A DNA stretch of 64,000 bases, taken from an uncultured Oscillibacter sp. (GTDB lineage Bacteria > Bacillota > Clostridia > Oscillospirales > Oscillospiraceae). The stretch spans positions 1 through 64,000 of the forward strand of contig CAJOHW010000003.1 of NCBI GenBank assembly GCA_905234565.1. The letters run 5' to 3'. Positions 58,470 through 64,000 of this stretch are shown here, one piece after another. A model generated the notes under the pieces. The model ran no database searches, had not been told where the DNA came from, and saw nothing but the letters and a program-made list of their open reading frames with translations. Position numbers and translations under genes: made by a program. Position 1 is the stretch's first letter; every line of letters starts with the position of its first letter.

Positions 58470-59918
58470 ATGCTGTTAAGTACCATTCTCTTCCCCATGA
58501 TCGCGGGGACGGCGGTGTCCGCCCTGGACATGGACCGGGGGCGGCGGCGGAAACTGTACGCCGTGGTGCTGGCCCTGGCGGATCTTCTGGGGGTGCTGGC
58601 CCTGGTCCGGGGCGGGCCGTTGCACCTGCTGCCCCTGGCGGGAGGGCTGGAGCTGTACTTCGCCCTGGACCGGATAGGCCGGTGGTTTCTGGCCATTGTG
58701 CTGCTGGTGTACACCGCCGCCTGTGTCTATGCCTTTGAGTACATGAACATGGAGGAACGGGAACCCTGGTTCTTCGGCTTCTGGTTCGCCTCCTTTGGGG
58801 CGGTTATGGCGGCGTGTATGGCGGGGAACCTGGTGACGCTGTACCTGTGCTTTGAGCTGGCAACCCTGTCCTCCATGCCCATGGTCCTCCACGAGGGCAC
58901 CCGGGAGGCCATTGCGGCGGCCCTGAAGTACCTGTTCTACTCCATCGGCGGGGCCCTGCTGGGGCTTTTTGCCGTCATGGTGGTGTGCGTCTACGGCGGG
59001 GAGGCCGCCAACGCCTTTGCGCCCGGAGGCTTTTTGGACGCCGCTGTCCTCCGGGAGCGGGGAGCCCTGCTGGAATGGGCGGTCTTTTGCGGGGTTGTGG
59101 GCTTCGGGGCCAAATCCGGTATGTACCCCCTCCACGGCTGGCTGCCCGCCGCCCATCCCATTGCCCCGGCTCCGGCGTCGGCCCTGCTGTCCGGCGTCAT
59201 TGCGAAACTGGGGATCCTGGCGGTGATCCGGCTGGTGTACTTCTCCGCGGGGCCTGCCGTCCTGGCGGGGACCACCGCCCAGAAGGTGTGGATTGCCCTG
59301 GCCCTGTTGACGATCTTCATGGGCTCCATGATGGCCTTCCGGGAGAAGGTCATGAAAAAACGCCTGGCCTACTCCTCCATCAGCCAGATCTCCTATATCA
59401 TGCTGGGCCTGGCCCTGCTGAATGAGGAGGGGCTGACGGGAGGGCTGCTGCACTTCGCCGCCCACGCCGTCTCCAAGGGGGCCTTGTTCCTGTGCGCCGG
59501 GGTGTTCATCTACAAACTGGGCAAACGGGAGGCCGGGGAACTCCGGGGCGCGGGGGTCCGGATGCCCGTGACCATGTGGTGCTTTTTGATTGCGTCCCTG
59601 TCCCTGGTGGGCATTCCGCCTCTGGGAGGCTTTGTGAGCAAGTGGCATCTGGCCCTGGGGGCCTTGGGCAGCGGCCTGGGGGTATGGGGGGTGCTGGCAC
59701 CGATTGTTCTGCTGGTGTCCGCCTTCCTCACCGCCGGATACCTGCTGCCTGTGGCGGTGGACGCCTTCTTCCCGGGCCGGGACTTCCCGGAGGAGGAGCG
59801 GGCGGAGCCCTCCGCGCTGATGACCGTACCGCTCTGTGTGCTGTGCGGGGCGGCGGCGTGCGTGGGACTGTTTGGGGCCTGGCTGGCGGGAGCCTTGGAT
59901 GTTCCCGCCCTGTTTTGA
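58470..59918 (+). CDS. Proton-pumping antiporter subunit 2 (MrpD/NuoN-like)
   Basis: 482 residues, about 14 TM helices. CFELATLSSMPMVLHEGT, FGAKSGMYPLHGWLPAAHP and LAYSSISQISYIMLG are the conserved stretches of NuoL/M/N/MrpD. ATG at 58470 with AGGAGG eight bases upstream. Closest in pattern to the next two genes. Confidence 0.9.
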   Translation: MLLSTILFPMIAGTAVSALDMDRGRRRKLYAVVLALADLLGVLALVRGGPLHLLPLAGGLELYFALDRIGRWFLAIVLLVYTAACVYAFEYMNMEEREPWFFGFWFASFGAVMAACMAGNLVTLYLCFELATLSSMPMVLHEGTREAIAAALKYLFYSIGGALLGLFAVMVVCVYGGEAANAFAPGGFLDAAVLRERGALLEWAVFCGVVGFGAKSGMYPLHGWLPAAHPIAPAPASALLSGVIAKLGILAVIRLVYFSAGPAVLAGTTAQKVWIALALLTIFMGSMMAFREKVMKKRLAYSSISQISYIMLGLALLNEEGLTGGLLHFAAHAVSKGALFLCAGVFIYKLGKREAGELRGAGVRMPVTMWCFLIASLSLVGIPPLGGFVSKWHLALGALGSGLGVWGVLAPIVLLVSAFLTAGYLLPVAVDAFFPGRDFPEEERAEPSALMTVPLCVLCGAAACVGLFGAWLAGALDVPALF

Positions 59919-59927
59919 GGTTGCGCC

Positions 59928-61397
59928 ATGAATCCGGTATTGCTGTTGATTCCCATTTTACTGCCCTTCTTAGGCGGCGGGTTCCTGCTTCTGCGGCCCA
60001 TACTGGGCAACCGGCGGCGGAACCTCTACACAGAGGCCGTGGCCTGCACGGTCAGTGTGCTGGTGTTCGTATTGCTGTCCGGCATCCCCCGGGGGCAGAG
60101 CGCAACGGTGTACAGCTTCGTGGAGGGCTTCTCCGTGGGCTTCATGGTGGACGGACCCTCCATGCTCTTTGCGGGCATGATCGCGGTCATGTGGCCCCTG
60201 GCGCTGCTGTACGCCTTTTCCTACATGGAGGCGGAGGAGCGCCGGGCAGGGTGGCGGAACACCTTCTTCGCCTTCTATCTCATGACTTACGGCGTCACCC
60301 TGGCCATTGCTTTCGCGGAGAACCTGGTGACCATGTACGTGTTCTTTGAGATGCTGACCTTAATCACCATCCCCCTGGTGAGCCACTGGCAGAACCCGGA
60401 CAGCGTATATTCCGGGCGGGTTTACACGGCCTACTGTATCGCGGGGGCGTCCATGGCCTTCATCGCCGTGGTCATGGGCACCCTGGACGGCAGCGGCAGT
60501 TTCCGCTACGGCGGGAACCTGGCCAATGAGTTTGACCCGGCCCTCATGCGGGGGGTGTTCCTCTTTGGGTTCTTCGGCTTCGGCACGAAAGCGGCCCTGT
60601 TCCCCCTGTTCCGGTGGCTGCCCCAGGCGTCGGTGGCCCCTACGCCGGTGACTGCCCTGCTCCACGCCGTGGCGGTGGTGAACAGCGGGGCCTACGCCGT
60701 CATGCGCCTGACCTGGTACGCCTTCGGTCCGGATCTGCTGCTGGGCAGCCGGGAACAGACGGTGTGCGTACTGGCGGCGGCGTTCTCCATGGTGTTCGCC
60801 GCCTGGATGGCCCTGCGGCAGCGGCATTTCAAACGCCGTCTGGCCTACTCCACCATGAGCAACCTGTCCTACATCCTCTTCGGCGTGGCGTTGATGACGC
60901 CGGAGGGCTTCTGGGGGGGCCTGGCCCATATGCTCTTCCACGGGATCATTAAGATGTCCCTGTTCCTGTGCGCCGGGGCCTTCATGTGCCTGACGGGGAA
61001 CGCCTACATCTACGAGTTAGACGGCGCGGGGCGGCGGATGCCCGTGACCTTCGTCTGCTACACCCTGGGGGCCCTGTCCCTGACGGGAATCCCCCTCTTT
61101 TGCGGGTTCGTGTCCAAATGGCGGCTGCTGACCGCCGGGATCCAGGCCGGGACAGCGGCCTCCGTGGCGGGGGCGGCGGCGCTGGTGATCTCCGCGTTCC
61201 TCTGCGCCGTGTACTCCCTGACGGTCAGTGTCCGGGCCTTCTTCGCCCCGGAGAGCCGCTATCCCCAGGGGGTCCAGGAGGCGTCCTGGCGGATGCTGGT
61301 GCCCATCGGCCTCTTTACGGCGGCAAACCTGCTCTTCGGGCTGTGGTCCGGGCCTGTCATGGCCTTTTTGGAGTCCATCGCCCGGGGAGCCTTGTGA
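59928..61397 (+). CDS. Proton-pumping antiporter subunit 3 (MrpD/NuoM-like)
   Basis: 489 residues with about 14 TM helices. FFEMLTLITIPLVSHW, FGTKAALFPLFRWLPQAS and LAYSTMSNLSYILFG mark the family. The second motif lacks the usual HxWLP His (FRWLP), a variation that may matter for function. Nine bases after the previous gene. Confidence 0.88.
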   Translation: MNPVLLLIPILLPFLGGGFLLLRPILGNRRRNLYTEAVACTVSVLVFVLLSGIPRGQSATVYSFVEGFSVGFMVDGPSMLFAGMIAVMWPLALLYAFSYMEAEERRAGWRNTFFAFYLMTYGVTLAIAFAENLVTMYVFFEMLTLITIPLVSHWQNPDSVYSGRVYTAYCIAGASMAFIAVVMGTLDGSGSFRYGGNLANEFDPALMRGVFLFGFFGFGTKAALFPLFRWLPQASVAPTPVTALLHAVAVVNSGAYAVMRLTWYAFGPDLLLGSREQTVCVLAAAFSMVFAAWMALRQRHFKRRLAYSTMSNLSYILFGVALMTPEGFWGGLAHMLFHGIIKMSLFLCAGAFMCLTGNAYIYELDGAGRRMPVTFVCYTLGALSLTGIPLFCGFVSKWRLLTAGIQAGTAASVAGAAALVISAFLCAVYSLTVSVRAFFAPESRYPQGVQEASWRMLVPIGLFTAANLLFGLWSGPVMAFLESIARGAL

Positions 61398-61415
61398 GAG
61401 GGGAGGGCGGAGATC

Positions 61416-63419
61416 GTGCGGATTGCGCTGTTGGTGTTTCTGCCCCTGCTGACAGGCCCTGCCGCCTACGCCTTGGGGCGGCGGCGGGAGGTCTGGCGGG
61501 ACAACGCCGGGGCTTTTTTAGCGGCGGGCTCAGTCTTGCTGTCGGTATCGTTGGTAATTGCCCGGCTGTACGGAGAGGCCGCGTCCCTCTCGATTCCCGG
61601 CGTTCTGGCCGGAGGGCTGTCCTTTACGGCGGACGGTTTCCGGTCCGTGTACAGCCTCATCACCTCCGTCATGTGGCTGGGGACTTCCCTCTTTGCCCGG
61701 GAGTACTTCCGGCGGGAGCGGGAGGGCCTGGACCGCTACTGGATGTTCACCCTCATGACCTTAGGGGCCACCCAGGGGGTCATGCTGTCGGCGGACCTGA
61801 TGACTACCTTCGTGTTTTTCGAGATCCTGTCCCTGACCTCCTTCACCTGGGTCATGCACGAGCAGACCCCGGGGGCCCTTCGGGCGGGGTATACGTACCT
61901 GTTCATCGCCATTTTCGGCGGACTGGTGCTGCTCATGGGACTGTTCCTGCTCTACGACCAGTGCGGCACCCTGGCCTTTGGGAAATTGGGGGCGGCGGCG
62001 TCCCGGGGAGATCCGGCGGTGATTTTTACCGCCGCCGTGTGCGTTCTTCTGGGCTTCGGGGCCAAGGCAGGGATGTTCCCCCTCCACGTGTGGCTCCCTA
62101 TGGCCCACCCGGTGGCCCCCTCTCCCGCCTCCGCCCTGCTGTCCGGCATTCTGACGAAAGTGGGCATCTACGGGATCCTGATGACTACCCTGGAGATCTT
62201 CGCCGACAGCCGTCCCTTCGGGGCCCTGATCCTGGTCCTGGGACTGGTCACCATGTTCTTAGGGGCGGTGCTGGCCCTGTGCTCCGTGAACCTGAAACGG
62301 ACCTTAGCCTGTTCCTCCATGTCCCAGATCGGCTTCATCCTGACGGGCATCGGCTCCATGGCCCTGTGCAACGCCGCCGGGGAGACGGCGGGGGCGGCCC
62401 TGGCCCTGTCCGGGGCGGTACTCCACATGGTGAACCACTCCATGCTGAAACTCCTGCTCTTTATGGCGGCGGGCGTGGTGGTCATGAACCTCCACGTCCT
62501 GACCCTGGACCAGATCCGGGGCTGGGGCCGGAAGAAATACGCCCTGCACATCGCCTTCCTCCTGGGGGCCCTGGGCATCAGCGGCGTTCCCCTGTTCAAC
62601 GGCTATCTCTCCAAGTCCATGCTCCATGAGGGGCTGGTCCACCTGATGGAGGCGGAGGAGGGCTGGCTGCTCCACGGGGCGGAGTGGATCTTCCTGATCT
62701 CCGGAGGCTGTACTTTCGCCTATATGCTAAAATTATACCGCTGCCTGTTCTGGGAGAAGAACACCCCCAAACGCCAGGCCCGGTTTGACCGCATGGGCTC
62801 CGGCATGAACCCCCTCAGCACAGCGGTGATTCTCCTCTCCGCCCTGTTCCCGGTGCTTCTGGGACTGCCAGGGGCGGCGACCGCCCTGGGATCCTTTATG
62901 ACGGGCACCTCCGTCCACTTCTCCGCCTTTGCCTGGGAGAACCTGAAAGGCGCGCTGATTTCTTTGGGCATCGGCGGGGCGGTGTACGCGGGCATCGCGG
63001 AGACGGTCCTGCGGTCCAAGGGGTCCTATGTGAACCGCTGGCCCGTATGGGCGGATTTGGAGGGCAAGGTCTACCGCCCCCTGTTCCAGCGTTGGCTGCC
63101 AGAGACTTTCGGCCCGGTGGCGGCGGTGTTCGCCCACAATGTGGTGCTTGTGCCCCTCTGCCGGAACCTGGTGCTGGCAGGCACTCTCATAGGCCGGGTA
63201 CTGGCGGACAGCTTAGACGCGGTGCTGGTATTGTTGCGGCGGACCGTGGTCCGGGAGGTGAAGATCCAGACCGGACAGGGGCCTATTGGACGGCTGCGGC
63301 AGTTTGAACGGGCCAGTGAGGAGGCCTTCCGTCCTCTGCGGGAGAATTTCTCCTTTGCCATGCTCATGGCCTGTCTGGGGATTCTGCTGATTTTTGGACT
63401 GCTGGTATGGATGCTCTGA
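61416..63419 (+). CDS. Proton-pumping antiporter subunit 4 (MrpA/NuoL-like, long)
   Basis: 667 residues, about 16 TM helices. FFEILSLTSFTWVMHEQT, FGAKAGMFPLHVWLPMAHP and LACSSMSQIGFILTGIG identify the family. The extra 150 C-terminal residues contain a lateral-helix-like stretch and a final TM (LLIFGLLVWML), as in NuoL or HyfB rather than MrpD. GTG start with GAGGGGAGGGCGG. Last gene of the operon. No hydrogenase subunit is encoded before or after, which supports a stand-alone cation/proton antiporter. Confidence 0.9.
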   Translation: MRIALLVFLPLLTGPAAYALGRRREVWRDNAGAFLAAGSVLLSVSLVIARLYGEAASLSIPGVLAGGLSFTADGFRSVYSLITSVMWLGTSLFAREYFRREREGLDRYWMFTLMTLGATQGVMLSADLMTTFVFFEILSLTSFTWVMHEQTPGALRAGYTYLFIAIFGGLVLLMGLFLLYDQCGTLAFGKLGAAASRGDPAVIFTAAVCVLLGFGAKAGMFPLHVWLPMAHPVAPSPASALLSGILTKVGIYGILMTTLEIFADSRPFGALILVLGLVTMFLGAVLALCSVNLKRTLACSSMSQIGFILTGIGSMALCNAAGETAGAALALSGAVLHMVNHSMLKLLLFMAAGVVVMNLHVLTLDQIRGWGRKKYALHIAFLLGALGISGVPLFNGYLSKSMLHEGLVHLMEAEEGWLLHGAEWIFLISGGCTFAYMLKLYRCLFWEKNTPKRQARFDRMGSGMNPLSTAVILLSALFPVLLGLPGAATALGSFMTGTSVHFSAFAWENLKGALISLGIGGAVYAGIAETVLRSKGSYVNRWPVWADLEGKVYRPLFQRWLPETFGPVAAVFAHNVVLVPLCRNLVLAGTLIGRVLADSLDAVLVLLRRTVVREVKIQTGQGPIGRLRQFERASEEAFRPLRENFSFAMLMACLGILLIFGLLVWML

Positions 63420-63438
63420 CAAAGGAGGGACAGCGGCG

Positions 63439-64000
63439 GTGTATAAACTGATTGCCTTGGATATGGACGGCACCTTGCTGAGAACGGACCAGACCATCCA
63501 CCCGGACACCCTCCGGGACCTCCGGGCCGCCGCCGAGCATGGCGTACAGGTTGCCTACTGTTCCGGACGGGCCCTGTCCGAACTGCGGCCCTATTTCTCC
63601 CTCCTGCCCATGATGCGCTGGGCGGTGTGTTACAGCGGGGCCATGGTCTACGACTGCCGGGAGGAACGGGCGGTCTTTCACGCCCCTATCCCCCAGCCCC
63701 TTGTGGCGGAGATTTTAGACGCCGCCCGGGACTACGGGGCCATGCCGGAACTGCTGCGGGAGGCGGAGAGTATCGTGTCCGGGGCGGATTTGGATCACAT
63801 CCGGGACTTCCACTTGGAGGCCTTTTTGTCCCTGTTCCGGAAGACGGCTCGGCAGAGCAACGATCTGCTGGCGGAGGGCCGCCAGTACCGGGATCTGCTG
63901 AAATTAAACCTGTTCTTCCGCACGATATCGGACCGCCAGGAAATCCGGAAACGGTTGGATGCCCTGCCCCTGGAATTTGTGGAGTTGTACGACACCGCCC
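63439..64000 (+). CDS. HAD-superfamily Cof-type phosphatase (3' end outside window)
   Basis: The first 187 residues are visible and the gene runs off the window. N-terminal LIALDMDGTLLRTDQTI has the nucleophile Asp and the catalytic Asp of HAD phosphatases, and CSGRALSEL is motif II. The cap domain (type C2, about 85 onward) is that of Cof/YidA-like sugar or nucleotide phosphatases. GTG start with AAAGGAGG ten bases upstream, 20 bases after the antiporter operon. Confidence 0.9.
   Translation, partial: MYKLIALDMDGTLLRTDQTIHPDTLRDLRAAAEHGVQVAYCSGRALSELRPYFSLLPMMRWAVCYSGAMVYDCREERAVFHAPIPQPLVAEILDAARDYGAMPELLREAESIVSGADLDHIRDFHLEAFLSLFRKTARQSNDLLAEGRQYRDLLKLNLFFRTISDRQEIRKRLDALPLEFVELYDTA

Noticed and set aside
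60968-62629. 553-codon plus-strand frame overlapping antiporter subunits 3 and 4
   Set aside because: Composition (Arg, Gly, Pro, His) is an out-of-frame reading of two membrane proteins whose frames show clear family motifs.
54036-63419. Group 4 hydrogenase or formate hydrogenlyase operon
   Set aside because: Membrane antiporter subunits are present but no NiFe large or small subunit, ferredoxin-like or NuoC/D/I-like gene is seen. E, F, G, B and C subunits favour an Mrp-type antiporter.

Overview
The window reads as a chromosome segment of a GC-rich, anaerobic, endospore-forming member of the Clostridia, most like the gut Oscillospiraceae (Flavonifractor/Oscillibacter type). This placement is inferred from: spoVAE with a sigma-G-like promoter, a GerW/YtfJ-DUF2953 pair, the IspH-RpsA fusion, a multidomain flavodiiron protein, scpA-scpB, ATG/GTG starts with strong AGGAGG sites, and strong GC bias at third codon positions. 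No rRNA, tRNA, CRISPR, transposase or phage genes were seen.

Layout. 0-5.6 kb: an ascorbate-type (SgaT/UlaA) phosphotransferase operon IIA-IIC-IIB under a divergent PRD/EIIB/EIIA regulator, plus a second stand-alone IIB. 5.9-9.3 kb: flavodiiron protein-rubredoxin-NADH reductase fusion, a DUF1349 protein, and a 48-residue secreted peptide. 9.3-11.7 kb: orphan PilB/GspE ATPase and an MntR/DtxR regulator. 11.8-18.9 kb: a tightly coupled tetR-tolC-like-MFP-RND efflux operon. 19.0-19.3 kb: a nested tandem repeat array. 19.3-27.3 kb: Na/Pi cotransporter, MMPL transporter with a 1017-residue coiled-coil partner and a divergent TetR. 27.3-32.5 kb: metA, mscS, spoVAE, a leucine-rich-repeat/cytidine deaminase fusion, ilvE. 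32.5-40.5 kb: M50 protease, scpA, scpB, DUF2953, gerW, D,D-carboxypeptidase, RluB-type pseudouridine synthase, RpiR regulator, HI0933-type flavoprotein. 40.5-45.6 kb: BspA-like surface protein, then cmk-plsC-ispH/rpsA joined by GTGA overlaps. 45.6-49.5 kb: MerR regulator and, on the minus strand, rimM-trmD-cyclophilin-acetyltransferase. 49.6-51.5 kb: a three-gene cassette of lower GC (unknown protein, unknown protein with a duplicated C-terminal motif, SecB-like chaperone). 51.5-54 kb: secreted esterase and MgtC. 54-63.4 kb: an Mrp-like cation/proton antiporter operon with four NuoL/M/N-type subunits. The end cuts a HAD phosphatase.

The most unusual signals are: (1) a dispersed element present in six intergenic copies that are each exactly 78 bp, plus one internally deleted copy and three related half-units in the tandem array; (2) the SecB-like cassette, which has one 78-bp copy inside it; (3) the LRR-cytidine deaminase fusion; (4) a CCCCCCT slip site in scpB after which the natural-looking reading continues in the -1 frame; (5) a TolC-like protein in an organism that otherwise looks single-membraned.

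All calls come from reading the sequence and remembered family motifs. No database search was run.
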